The notes below the pieces were generated by a model that made no database searches, had not been told where the DNA came from, and was given only the letters and a program-made list of their open reading frames with translations. DNA of 64,000 nt, taken from the NCBI GenBank assembly GCA_035628915.1, contig DASPIW010000052.1, positions 101,061-165,060 of the forward strand, written 5' to 3'. Made by a program: the position numbers and the translations under genes. This DNA is from JARBUG01 sp035628915. GTDB taxonomy: Bacteria; Bacillota; Sulfobacillia; Symbiobacteriales; Symbiobacteriaceae. Position 1 is the first letter of the stretch. Every line of letters begins with the position of its first letter. Below, piece after piece: positions 17,115 to 25,176 of the stretch.

Positions 17115-18596
17115 CTACTTCACCACTTCAGCCTTGACCGTGCTCAGGTCCTTCTGAGCAGCCGTGAGGATCTGAGCGGCGTAATCGAAGTTGTGGGCGC
17201 CCATGGAGCCGTCAGCCTCGACGAAGAGGACGTTCGTCTTCGCGGTGTCGAACTTCAGCTTCAGGTCGGCGCTCATGGTCGTGCCGCCCTTGACTGCAGC
17301 TTCGATCGCGGCGATGTCCGCCTTCAGGGCGTTGATCTTGCCGGACGTCACTTCATGCCACATCTCAAGGTATCCGGCCCGGGCTTCCCGGGTGGACTCC
17401 TTGTGGCAGATCGTGCAGCCGTCGTCGCTGCCTTCAGCCAGGTTGGGATCGCCAGGGTTGACCACCTGCATCAGGTGGTTGTTGTTCGCCATATGGCACT
17501 CCTGGCAGGCGACTTCCTTGTGGAAGTTCTCCTTGGTGGCCTTGATGTCGCCGGCTGCGCCATAGCCCGCAAACATCTCCTTCATCGGATGATGCGGAGT
17601 AGCGCCGGGCTTCAGGCTGCCGCCCTCGGGAATGCTGCCGTTATGGCAGCTGGCGCACATGGTCTTCTCGTCGACAGCCTTGTTGAGGCTGTGCGGCCGG
17701 TGGCAGGTCACGCAGGAGATGGCCACGTACTCAGCGGTGGCGTCGTACACGAACTCCTCCTCGTGCTGCTTGGCCGAGTAGCCTTCCTGCGTGTGGCAAG
17801 CGTAGCAGGAGCCGCTGGCGTGGTCATTCGCCTTCAGGTCAGCAACGGCCTTCGGGCCGTGACCCGAAACGAGCCACTCGTTGAATGTCTTATGATGACC
17901 ACGGTTGGCGGTAGCGGTGGTATCGATCGCCTTGGGAACCGTAACGCCCGTGAGCTCCGTCAGCTTGTTGGCCGGGGAGTAGCCGACGGGCCACCGGGTT
18001 CCGTCTGCCATCCGGAAGCCGCTGTTGTGGCACTGGCCACACACGTCGGCAGCAGGATTGACGATGATTTTGGAGATGTCGCCCTTGGCGGTGATGTGAT
18101 CCCGGCCAGGACCATGGCAGGCTTCGCAGCCGATGCCAAACTCGTCGGGCTCATTGCCCGTGCCGGTCTTGGGGGCGGGCGTCACATGGCAACCCATGCA
18201 GCGATCCTGCCAGACAGAGCCGGGTTCGTCGTAGTCGAACCAGTAGCCCTCAACATGATTGTACTCATACTTCAGGAACTCGAGCTTGCCGGTAGCATGA
18301 TCCTTGGCTAAGAAACGACCTCCGGACACTACGAAGTCTGCTTTCAGCAGTTCGGCCTTCTGCTCTTCGGTGGCCTTGTCAAAGCCGGGAATGTCGCTCG
18401 GTCCGTTGATCGGCAGGACCATGGCGGCGTGGTGCGATCCAGCCCAGGAGGACCAGCGGTCAGCGTGGCAGGCCAGGCAGGTCTGGGATCCGACGTACTC
18501 CGGCACCGCCTTCTTCTCTGCGACGACGACACCGGCAGCAAGGACCAAGACCAGCAGCATACCCAACAGCATCGCAATCTTCAGCGCCTTCTTCAT
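17115..18596 (-). CDS. Nonaheme c-type cytochrome, exported
   Basis: A 493-residue protein with a signal peptide or anchor (hydrophobic residues about 8-26) and nine CxxCH heme-binding motifs: CLACH, CMGCH, CEACH, CGQCH, CYACH, CVTCH, CASCH, CQECH and CTICH. Distal-ligand histidines are plentiful. Multiheme cytochromes carry electrons outside the membrane to nitrite, metals, humics or other proteins. The spacing does not match the pentaheme NrfA type (no CxxCK), and the similarity to octaheme hydroxylamine or tetrathionate reductases is uncertain. The C-terminal 90 residues are helical and heme-free. ATG start with GGAGGTG seven bases upstream. No redox partner or cytochrome maturation gene is nearby. 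Confidence 0.93.
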   Translation of the reverse strand: MKKALKIAMLLGMLLVLVLAAGVVVAEKKAVPEYVGSQTCLACHADRWSSWAGSHHAAMVLPINGPSDIPGFDKATEEQKAELLKADFVVSGGRFLAKDHATGKLEFLKYEYNHVEGYWFDYDEPGSVWQDRCMGCHVTPAPKTGTGNEPDEFGIGCEACHGPGRDHITAKGDISKIIVNPAADVCGQCHNSGFRMADGTRWPVGYSPANKLTELTGVTVPKAIDTTATANRGHHKTFNEWLVSGHGPKAVADLKANDHASGSCYACHTQEGYSAKQHEEEFVYDATAEYVAISCVTCHRPHSLNKAVDEKTMCASCHNGSIPEGGSLKPGATPHHPMKEMFAGYGAAGDIKATKENFHKEVACQECHMANNNHLMQVVNPGDPNLAEGSDDGCTICHKESTREARAGYLEMWHEVTSGKINALKADIAAIEAAVKGGTTMSADLKLKFDTAKTNVLFVEADGSMGAHNFDYAAQILTAAQKDLSTVKAEVVK

Positions 18597-18684
18597 TTCT
18601 TAGCACCTCCTCCCTGGTACAAGATTATTTCCCAACCGTCGTCGTGAAACGGCGGAGATGGGCCCGGATGGAGGAACAGCGTCA

Positions 18685-18700
18685 TGTGACCCTTTTCACA
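18685..18700. promoter_or_regulatory. CRP/FNR-family operator, site 1
   Basis: TGTGACCCTTTTCACA is a perfect TGTGA-N6-TCACA palindrome, 89 bases upstream of the cytochrome start codon. This is the consensus bound by CRP and related regulators such as ArcR. Which regulator acts here is unknown. Confidence 0.7.
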
Positions 18701-18861
18701 AACCCGCATTACTCATATCTTACTCTCAGGTTTCTCAGGAACCAACCCGTCAGAATTCAGAAAGGCGGCTGGCCATTATCAATTATCTCCCTGTTTCGTC
18801 ACTTATCTCACTCTGGCGGGTCCTGGCGCACGATCTGTTCACGGAGATACGGTACGGAGTA

Positions 18862-18877
18862 TGTGATCAACTTCACA
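18862..18877. promoter_or_regulatory. CRP/FNR-family operator, site 2
   Basis: TGTGATCAACTTCACA is a second perfect TGTGA-N6-TCACA palindrome, 177 bases from the first. Both are followed on the plus strand by AACC and GCAT with similar spacing, so the similarity extends beyond the core. Two sites fit looping, or separate control of the two divergent genes. Confidence 0.7.
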
Positions 18878-18989
18878 AACCACTGCATGCCCCCGGCTCC
18901 GCTCCCATACCCTGCCAGTCTGATCCGGGAGGCGAACTGATAATGACACGAAAGATCTAGCATGATGGCGAGAAGGCTCGTGCTCTGTG

Positions 18990-19484
18990 ATGCGTCTATG
19001 GCGCCCCGCACCTCCCGCACGTTATCGGGATAGTGCTCTCGCCGCCCGGCACCGGGATGTCCTGTTTGACAATTGCATCTCCATCCACCATACGCCATTT
19101 TATGAAGGCCCCCGCCCCCGGGTAGTGCGGCTGGACGGCGTCGGGATCACGCTGGAAGGCCTGGAGATCCCGTTTGACATACCGCCCTTCATTCTGGGCG
19201 GGCGCACGCTCTGCCAGGTCCGCCCCCTGGCGGAAGCCACCGGCGCCGACGTCGCCTGGGATGGCGACAGCGAGACCGTCAGTTTCACGCTGGGGGCCCG
19301 GTCGGCTAGCTGCCAAATTGGCTCCGAAATCGCCTACGTAAATGGCAGCCCGCGCCTGCTGGACGAGCCACCCATGCTGTACGACGACCACACGGTCGTG
19401 CCCCTGCGCTTCGTGGCCGAGGGGCTCGGCTTTACTGTCGCCTGGGACGGCGAGCGGTACATGGCCGATCTGCGCCGGCCGTAA
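18990..19484 (+). CDS. Copper-amine-oxidase-N-like (stalk) domain protein
   Basis: A 164-residue protein whose C-terminal 120 residues match the 'copper amine oxidase N-terminal' beta domain often repeated in surface proteins of Firmicutes. Two half-repeats share the PLRFVAEGLGFTVAWDG pattern (VRPLAEATGADVAWDG, PLRFVAEGLGF). No catalysis is expected; the domain is a wall-associated module. The predicted N-terminus has no signal peptide, and AGAAGG lies rather far from the ATG, so the start is doubtful; a GTG at about 19122 is an alternative. It is followed 13 bp later by a small gene. Confidence 0.7.
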   Translation: MRLWRPAPPARYRDSALAARHRDVLFDNCISIHHTPFYEGPRPRVVRLDGVGITLEGLEIPFDIPPFILGGRTLCQVRPLAEATGADVAWDGDSETVSFTLGARSASCQIGSEIAYVNGSPRLLDEPPMLYDDHTVVPLRFVAEGLGFTVAWDGERYMADLRRP

Positions 19485-19497
19485 GGAGGGCACGCCT

Positions 19498-19776
19498 ATG
19501 ACCGACAGACCGCCCGATAGCCGGAGCTGGCGCCCGGCAACGGGTGAGGACCTCTGGCGCTGGTCCTGGCAGGGCCGGGGCCTGTTCGGCCGCTACGACG
19601 CGCCGGTGGTCCGGATTGTGGATGATCTGGGCCGCACGGTGGCCGTGGGACTGGTGGTGGCCTATGACATGACCGCACAGACCATCGCTCTCCTCGGCCC
19701 GGGCCGTCGGCCCGACTCCGGCATGTGGACCCTTTCTGCCACGCCCGACCAGATCTGGATTGCGACTTTGGAGTGA
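19498..19776 (+). CDS. Hypothetical protein, 92 aa
   Basis: I do not recognise this family. The protein is soluble and rich in tryptophan (RSWRPATGEDLWRWSWQG). Its likely beta-strand pattern RYDAPVVRIVDDLGRTVAVGLVV would suit a small single-domain fold. The start is firm: AAGGAGGG sits seven bases before the ATG. It is 13 bp after the stalk-domain gene and 46 bp before a small membrane protein gene, so the three probably form one transcript ending at the hairpin at 20151. Confidence 0.72.
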   Translation: MTDRPPDSRSWRPATGEDLWRWSWQGRGLFGRYDAPVVRIVDDLGRTVAVGLVVAYDMTAQTIALLGPGRRPDSGMWTLSATPDQIWIATLE

Positions 19777-19822
19777 CAGGATTTCCACCCCGTCAGGCGG
19801 AAATACTCGGTAGGAGTGCACT

Positions 19823-20161
19823 TTGGGCGATGGGGTGGATTGGCAGATGCGCAACCTGGTCTCCATTCTGGTCCTTCTGGCCGCCGGCGTTCTGGGCTTT
19901 ATCGTGCTGCTGCCCGTGCTGGGCATCATCATTGTGCTGATCGTGGCCGTGATCGGCCTCTTCTTTGCGCTGCCGCTTCTGGCGCGGCTTCCCTGGTTCC
20001 GAAACCGGATCATCGTCCACCGGTTCGACGGCCGGACCCATACCCGTTACGGCGGGGCGCCGCCCGAGGAGGAGCCGCCGCGCGTGCGGCTGGACCACGG
20101 CGACGTCATCGACGTGGAAGGCCGTGAACTGCCTGAGGGGAAAGCGGAAAAACGGGACTGA
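19823..20161 (+). CDS. Small membrane protein
   Basis: 112 residues with two closely spaced hydrophobic stretches (VSILVLLAAGVLGFIVLLPV and GIIIVLIVAVIGLFFALPLL), then a basic and acidic cytoplasmic tail. Family unknown. The TTG at 19823 has AGGAG six bases upstream; an ATG at 19847 with GGGGTGG is a fair alternative. The stop codon lies inside the arm of the following terminator hairpin. Confidence 0.7.
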   Translation: MGDGVDWQMRNLVSILVLLAAGVLGFIVLLPVLGIIIVLIVAVIGLFFALPLLARLPWFRNRIIVHRFDGRTHTRYGGAPPEEEPPRVRLDHGDVIDVEGRELPEGKAEKRD

Positions 20162-20190
20162 ACCCGCCTGGGTTCAGCCCCGTTTTCTTT
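20151..20190. terminator. Terminator between small membrane gene and nadE
   Basis: AACGGG-CTGAACC and GGTTCAG-CCCGTT arms around a short loop, followed by TTCTTT on the plus strand. The complementary A-run on the other side would also let it serve the convergent nadE gene. Confidence 0.8.
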
Positions 20191-21100
20191 ATGCTTGGAT
20201 CAACCCCCGCCGGATCAGCAGGTTTCGCAGGTCGTCCGATTTGCGCTTGAACGACGTGCGCCGGTTCTGGGTGATGATCTTCCGGGCGGATTCGACCGCG
20301 ACCGGCAAGGTCGGATCAGCAAGGATGCCGGCGATGGCATCAGCCGTGATGGTCATGTACTCATCCATGACCGGCGTCTCCAGGTGCTTCTCCAGCAGCC
20401 AGACCAGGAACGCATCGGCTTCATCGTAAGTAAAGCCGAGTTCGCCCTCGTCGGTCTGTCCGGGCCAGAGGCCCGCCGTGGGCACCCGGCCCACCAGGTC
20501 ATCCGGGAACCCGGCGCCGGCGGCAAGCCGGCGGACCTCCCCTTTGGTGCAGTCCCGAATCGGCTGCCGGTCGGCCACGCCGTCGCCCCGAATCGAAAAA
20601 TAGCCGAGGAAGTTTTCAATCGCATTATCGGTGCCCATCATCAGCCCCTGGAACGCATCGGCGAAAAAGCCCGCCGTCATCATACGCAGGGTCGGCTTGA
20701 GGTTGTTGATGGCCCAACTCAGCTTCGCCTCATCGAGCGGGACCCCCCTCTTGTCTGCCATCTCCCTGGCCGCTGCCGTATACAGGGTCACCGCCTGCTC
20801 CCACAGGCCGCTCAGGTTAATGACAACGGCAGGTATTCCCAGGTGATCCGCCACCCGCCGCCCATCGACAATATCCTTCTGCCGCTCGCCTTCCAGTTCA
20901 TCCGGGGGGCTGCAGGGCAGCAACAGGCCGATGGTGCCTTCCGGCGTCGCTGCCTTGGAAATGGCGGCCGAAACGGTCGAATCGACGCCGCCCGAAAGAC
21001 TGTTGATCAGCGTCTTTACGCCGTTTTTCTGCAGATACTCCCGCTCACCGGCCGCCCGCTCCGCTGCGGTCGCGACGCGGTGTTCCCTCCTGGTGGCCAT
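20189..21100 (-). CDS. nadE: Ammonia-dependent NAD+ synthetase
   Basis: Makes NAD+ from deamido-NAD+, ATP and ammonia. The 303-residue protein has the pyrophosphatase P-loop SLSGGVDSTVS (near residue 35-45) and the RDCTKGEVRRLA and PTAGLWPGQTDE motifs. There is no N-terminal glutaminase domain, so it should use ammonia. The ATG at 21100 has AAAGGAG about eleven bases upstream; a GTG 12 bases earlier abuts the Shine-Dalgarno sequence. It stands 28 bp after the amidohydrolase gene on the same strand. Confidence 0.93.
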   Translation of the reverse strand: MATRREHRVATAAERAAGEREYLQKNGVKTLINSLSGGVDSTVSAAISKAATPEGTIGLLLPCSPPDELEGERQKDIVDGRRVADHLGIPAVVINLSGLWEQAVTLYTAAAREMADKRGVPLDEAKLSWAINNLKPTLRMMTAGFFADAFQGLMMGTDNAIENFLGYFSIRGDGVADRQPIRDCTKGEVRRLAAGAGFPDDLVGRVPTAGLWPGQTDEGELGFTYDEADAFLVWLLEKHLETPVMDEYMTITADAIAGILADPTLPVAVESARKIITQNRRTSFKRKSDDLRNLLIRRGLIQA

Positions 21101-21128
21101 CGCAGATCCCACTCCTTTGTCTATCAGA

Positions 21129-22319
21129 CTAATTCTCCCTCAGATAGTGCTGCACTACACTCAGGAAATAGGCGACGCCTACCGCCAGGCATTCCTCATC
21201 GATCATCAGCTTCGACGTGTGCAGGCCGTAGGGATTGGCTGTTCCGGGTTTCAGCGCGCCGAGGCGCCCGAAGCTGCCCGGCACCTGCTGCAGGTAGTAT
21301 GCAAAATCCTCGCCGCCCATGGAGGGCAGCATGGGCTGGACACTCTCCTCCGCCAGGACGTGAAGGGCGGCCCGGCGGGCCACGTCGGTGGCGGCCTCGT
21401 CATTAATCAGGGCCGGATAGCCGGGGTCGTACCGCAGCCGGTAAGTAGCGCCCGCCGCTTCGCAAACACCCCTGACGATCGCCTCAATCCGCCGGGGCAT
21501 CAGCTCCCGCAGGGCCGGGTCCATCGTCCGGACTGTTCCCTTGAAGGTGACTTCATCGGGGATGACATTTCGGGCGGCGCCGCCGTGAATGCTGCCCACG
21601 GTAATGACCGCGTTCTGGAACGGCCCGACGTTTCGGGCCACAACCTGCTGGAGCAGGGTCAGACACTGGGCCGCGGCCAGCACCGGATCGACGCAGAGGT
21701 GCGGCTGGGCGCCATGCCCCCCCTTCCCCACGATGGTCACGTCGAACTCATCGGGCGCCGCCTGCACGGCGCCGGCGCCGAAGCACATGGTGCCCACTTC
21801 CATCAACGGCCCGACGTGCAGGCCGAAAATCGCGTCCACGTCCGGGTTCTGCAAAAGACCGTCCCGGATCATCAGGCTGGCGCCGCCGGGGTTGACCTCC
21901 TCGCCGGGCTGGAAGACGAGCACGATCCGGCCGTGAATCTCCGTTTCCCGCTCCTTCAGCGCCCGGGCCGTCGCCAGCAGCGTGGCCGTATGTACGTCGT
22001 GCCCGCAGGCGTGCATGACCCCGGGAGTTACAGAGGCGAAGGGCAGCCCGGTCTCTTCCATGATGGGCAGCGCATCCATATCTGCCCGGAGGGCAACGGT
22101 CCGGCCCGGATGTCCGCCGTCAATCACCGCTTTGATGCCATACCCCCCGATGCCCGCCGTAAACGGGATGGACAGCTTCTCCAGTTGTGCCGCCACGTAC
22201 GCGCTGGTCTCGCGCTCTTCAAAGCTCAGTTCCGGGTGCATATGCAGATGACGCCGGGTCTCGACCGCAAACGGATGGACCGCCCGGGCGGCGCTCCAAA
22301 TCTGCTCCCTTGTCCACAT
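21129..22319 (-). CDS. M20-family amidohydrolase (N-acyl-amino-acid type)
   Basis: A 396-residue metal-dependent hydrolase of the IAA-amino-acid/hippurate hydrolase branch of M20D. Metal ligands are visible in HACGHDVHT, PGEEVNPGG (catalytic Glu pair), GLHV and the C-terminal SMGGEDFAYYL. A small dimerisation domain starts near VTIVGKGGHGAQPH. It removes an acyl group from an amino acid; the physiological substrate cannot be told from sequence. ATG start with GGGAGGTGG about eight bases upstream. It precedes nadE by 28 bp in the transcript. Confidence 0.9.
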   Translation of the reverse strand: MWTREQIWSAARAVHPFAVETRRHLHMHPELSFEERETSAYVAAQLEKLSIPFTAGIGGYGIKAVIDGGHPGRTVALRADMDALPIMEETGLPFASVTPGVMHACGHDVHTATLLATARALKERETEIHGRIVLVFQPGEEVNPGGASLMIRDGLLQNPDVDAIFGLHVGPLMEVGTMCFGAGAVQAAPDEFDVTIVGKGGHGAQPHLCVDPVLAAAQCLTLLQQVVARNVGPFQNAVITVGSIHGGAARNVIPDEVTFKGTVRTMDPALRELMPRRIEAIVRGVCEAAGATYRLRYDPGYPALINDEAATDVARRAALHVLAEESVQPMLPSMGGEDFAYYLQQVPGSFGRLGALKPGTANPYGLHTSKLMIDEECLAVGVAYFLSVVQHYLREN

Positions 22320-22476
22320 TGCATTTCCACCTCCCGTCGGAGAAGATTACCCCATGGGCACTGACAAACCCTGCCCAAATGTGAGCATCAATCTCAATCA
22401 TTCTGGTAGGAACTAGTCCACAGACGTCGAAGTGGAAATATCAGTCAGTATGCAAACAGAAATGGGGGACGTTCAG

Positions 22477-23148
22477 GTGAGCAGGCCCAAGGGGAAGTCG
22501 GGCTCCGGTGCATTCTGGGCCGTCGCAGGCGCAGCTGTGGTGGTAACGGGTGCGCTGATCGCCTTCGGGGTGATGGCGAACAGCAAGAATGCCGCGCCGC
22601 AGGCGCCCGCCGCTGCCGTCAAGACGGATGCCGACCTCAAGGCGAAGGGGAACCAGATGGGGAATGTGAATGCCAAGGTCCAGATTATCGAGTGGGGCGA
22701 CTATCTCTGACCGACCTGCGCCACGGTCGCCAAGACCGTGAAGCCGCAGTTTGCGGCTTTGATTGAATCGGGCGATGTCAGCTTCACCTACAAGGAATTC
22801 GTCCTCGACGGTCACCGCCCCCGCAATCAGTGGGCTTCCGAAGCGACATACTGCGCCGCCGACCAGGGCAAGTACTGGGCCTACCATGAGCACCTCTTCA
22901 CCTACCAGAAGCAGTGGACGAAGGACGAGCTGAAGGGCTATGCCAAGACACTCGGGCTTGACACGGCGGTCTTCAACCAGTGCCTGGACTCGCAGAAACA
23001 CAGGGCAACGGTGGATGCAATGACCAACGAAGCCAAGGCCCTCAAGCTGCAGGGCACTCCCACAATCTTCGTCAACGGCAAGCAGGTCGATCTGACCCAG
23101 TTCGCGACCAACCCGCGTGCCATTATCGAGGCCGAACTGAGGAAGTAA
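22477..23148 (+). CDS. DsbA-like thioredoxin-fold protein, probable selenoprotein (Sec at codon 78)
   Basis: Membrane-anchored thiol-disulfide oxidoreductase: a transmembrane helix at about residues 11-35, a linker, then a DsbA/DSBA-like domain ending in the cis-proline motif GTPTIFVNG. The usual FGDYxCPxC motif reads GDYL-TGA-PTC, so a stop codon stands exactly where the first redox cysteine belongs (22708-22710). The frame continues unbroken for 145 codons with full family similarity. A hairpin suitable as a bacterial SECIS element follows. I therefore annotate one 223-residue protein with a U-P-T-C redox centre. The GTG at 22477 has GGGGGA seven bases upstream. If Sec is not inserted, this would be a pseudogene with a single nonsense change. 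Confidence 0.85.
22708..22740 (+). promoter_or_regulatory. Selenocysteine UGA and candidate bacterial SECIS hairpin
   Basis: The UGA is followed after 11 bases by a perfect 7-bp stem, CACGGTC (22722-22728) and GACCGTG (22734-22740), with loop GCCAA. The loop begins with G and lies 18 bases after the UGA. Both features agree with the published bacterial SECIS pattern as I recall it (short apical loop with G in the first two positions, 16-37 bases from the UGA). Confidence 0.75.
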
Positions 23149-23153
23149 GGAGC

Positions 23154-23187
23154 AACCCGGGACCTGTCAGACAGGCCCCGGGTTTTT
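23154..23187 (+). terminator. Terminator of the DsbA-like gene
   Basis: AACCCGGG-CCTGTC and GACAGG-CCCGGGTT arms around a 3-base loop, then TTTTT, six bases after the stop. A strong intrinsic terminator, which supports 23148 as the true gene end. Confidence 0.9.
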
Positions 23188-23193
23188 GCGCGC

Positions 23194-24357
23194 CTAGCCT
23201 TGCTGCAGTCCTGCGATCAAAACCTTTGCTACTTCGGGCCGGCTGAACTCGGGGGGCGGCACTTGTCCCGAGTAAAGCATCTCCCGCACTCTGGTGCCAG
23301 AAAGGGCCACATGCTGCGCCCGGTCATGAGGGCAGGTCTTGGACGAGGCCATGTTCCCGCACGCCCGGCAAAAGAAGGTGTGTTCGAAACGGAGCGGCGT
23401 GATGCCCAACTCCCCCGGACTGAACCCGTCGAAAATGCGCTGGGCGTCGTAGGTGCCGTAGTAATTGCCCACGCCGGCGTGGTCGCGCCCCACGACGAAA
23501 TGGGTGCAACCGTAATTCTTCCGGCAAATGGCGTGCCAGACGGCCTCCCGCGGGCCAGCGTAGCGCATGGCCGCAGGGAAGACGGCCAGCATGGTCCGGT
23601 CCAGCGGGTAGTAGTGCTCCAGAATCACTTGATATGCCCGCATGCGCAGATCGGCCGGAATGTCGTCGGACTTGGTTTCGCCAACCAGCGGGTGGAGCAG
23701 CAGGCCGTCGCAGATTTCCAGCGCACACTTTTGGATGTACTCATGAGCCCGGTGGACGGGGTTGCGGGTCTGGAAGCCGACGACGGTGCGCCAGCCGCGC
23801 TCGGCAAAGGCCCGGCGCGTGTCGGCCGGGTCCAGGTGAAAGTCCGGAAACTGGGGTACCGGGCGGTCCAGCAGCCAGACCTCGCCGCCCAGGCAGACTT
23901 CACCCTGGCGCATCAGGCGGGCGACGCCGGGGTGGGCCGTCTCGGTGGTGCCGAAGCACTGGCGGGCTTCGGCCTCCTTGTCGTAGGTGAACTTGTCGGC
24001 GACGCCCATGAGGCCGAGTACATGCCCTGCCTGGTCGGTCAGGGCGATTTCGCTGCCACTGCCGATGGCGTCTGCCTGCTCCAGGCAAACCGTCAGGGTG
24101 ACGGGCAAGGCCCAGGGCAGGCCGCTGTCCAGCCGCATCTCCCGGACCACCGACCGGTAGTCCCGCTCGCCCAGGAAGCCGTTTAGCGGGCTGAGGACCC
24201 CGGTGCCGATCATTTCCAAGTCAGAGCGCTCCCGGGCGCCCAGCGCCACCCGGGGGAGCCCGGCCGCGCGCTCCAGGGCGGCCTCCCGGGCGCCGCCGCG
24301 CAACTGGCGGTCAATCAGCGCACCGCCGTGGGGGGCGATCAAATCCAAGTCCCCCAC
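23194..24357 (-). CDS. sat: Sulfate adenylyltransferase
   Basis: First step of sulfate assimilation: ATP plus sulfate gives adenosine 5'-phosphosulfate (APS). The 387-residue protein is of the monomeric ATP-sulfurylase type, with the ATP-binding motif QTRNPVHRAHE, the second motif GRDHAGVGNYYG and a C-terminal zinc-like cluster (CRACG ... CPHD). There is no APS kinase domain. It lies three bases after cysH, so the two are co-transcribed, and they supply sulfite and then sulfide for the nearby cysK. Confidence 0.95.
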   Translation of the reverse strand: MGDLDLIAPHGGALIDRQLRGGAREAALERAAGLPRVALGARERSDLEMIGTGVLSPLNGFLGERDYRSVVREMRLDSGLPWALPVTLTVCLEQADAIGSGSEIALTDQAGHVLGLMGVADKFTYDKEAEARQCFGTTETAHPGVARLMRQGEVCLGGEVWLLDRPVPQFPDFHLDPADTRRAFAERGWRTVVGFQTRNPVHRAHEYIQKCALEICDGLLLHPLVGETKSDDIPADLRMRAYQVILEHYYPLDRTMLAVFPAAMRYAGPREAVWHAICRKNYGCTHFVVGRDHAGVGNYYGTYDAQRIFDGFSPGELGITPLRFEHTFFCRACGNMASSKTCPHDRAQHVALSGTRVREMLYSGQVPPPEFSRPEVAKVLIAGLQQG

Positions 24358-24360
24358 CTC

Positions 24361-25062
24361 CTACTTGTGCAGGCCACACTCGGTCTTCTGGAAGTTGCTC
24401 CAGCGCCCGGCCCGCGGGTCTTCCCCCGGCCCCACGGCACGTGTGCAATGGGTGCAGCCGATGGACGGGTATCCCTGGTCGTGAAGCGGGTTGTAGGGCA
24501 CACCGTTGGCCAGGATGTAGTTCCAGACGTCCTTGTCCTTCCAGGCGGCCAGCGGGTTGAATTTAACGAGGCCAAACTTGGCGTCCCACTCGACCATCTT
24601 CGCGTTGGCCCGGGTAGGCGCCTGCTCCCGGCGGATGCCCGTAATCCAGGCGTGCATGGTGGAGAGGACCCGTTTGAGGGGCTCCACCTTCCGAATGCCG
24701 CAGCAGGCATCGGGGTCGGAGGTCCAGAGGGCGTCGCCGTGCCGGTCTGCCTGCTCCTCCAGCGTCAGCAGAGGTGAAATCCGCTCGAGTTTCACATCGT
24801 ACTTTTCCCGCACCTGGTCAACGAGCGCATAAGTCTGGGGGAAAAGCAAATCGGTGTCGAGGTAAAAGACCCGGGCCCCGGGGCGCAGTCTGCTGATCAT
24901 GTCCACCAGGGCAACGTCTTCGGAGCCAAAACTGCAGGCCAGTGCGATCTCATCGCGGCCAAACTGCGCAAACGCCCAGGCCAGCGTTGCCTCCGGCCCC
25001 TTCCCCTCCAGCGAGGCTGCCGCCTCGTCCAGTTCTGCTTGCGTCCAAATCCGCTCACCCAT
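24361..25062 (-). CDS. cysH: Assimilatory APS/PAPS reductase
   Basis: Reduces activated sulfate to sulfite with thioredoxin. The 233-residue protein has the P-loop-like CSFGSED, the motif CCGIRKVEPLKR and the pair CTHC, which together with the upstream CC form the 4Fe-4S site of APS-type enzymes, and the catalytic cysteine in KTECGLH near the C-terminus. The iron-sulfur cysteines mean APS rather than PAPS is the likely substrate, which fits the absence of an APS kinase gene here. The ATG at 25062 has AAGGAGG about twelve bases upstream; the longer reading adds a low-quality basic N-terminus. Confidence 0.94.
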   Translation of the reverse strand: MGERIWTQAELDEAAASLEGKGPEATLAWAFAQFGRDEIALACSFGSEDVALVDMISRLRPGARVFYLDTDLLFPQTYALVDQVREKYDVKLERISPLLTLEEQADRHGDALWTSDPDACCGIRKVEPLKRVLSTMHAWITGIRREQAPTRANAKMVEWDAKFGLVKFNPLAAWKDKDVWNYILANGVPYNPLHDQGYPSIGCTHCTRAVGPGEDPRAGRWSNFQKTECGLHK

Positions 25063-25176
25063 GGGTCGGTTCCGCCTCCTTGCCTCATCATCCAAGTCAC
25101 TGTATGCGGCAAGGCAACACCGGCGTGACCGCTCCCGTGCGCGCAAAAGGCGCCCACAGGCGCCCTCCGATGCCGA

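Larger units (their letters stand above)
18597..18989. other. Regulatory intergenic region upstream of the cytochrome
   Basis: About 390 bp without a supported gene, between the divergent cytochrome and stalk-domain genes. It contains two CRP/FNR-type palindromes (entered separately). I see no unmistakable -35/-10 pair and no RNA gene. Confidence 0.6.

Noticed and set aside
22711..23148. DsbA-like frame as a separate gene or pseudogene after the TGA
   Set aside because: The downstream part alone would begin inside the redox motif with no ribosome binding site. The position of the TGA at the redox cysteine and the following hairpin favour selenocysteine, though a nonsense mutation cannot be excluded.
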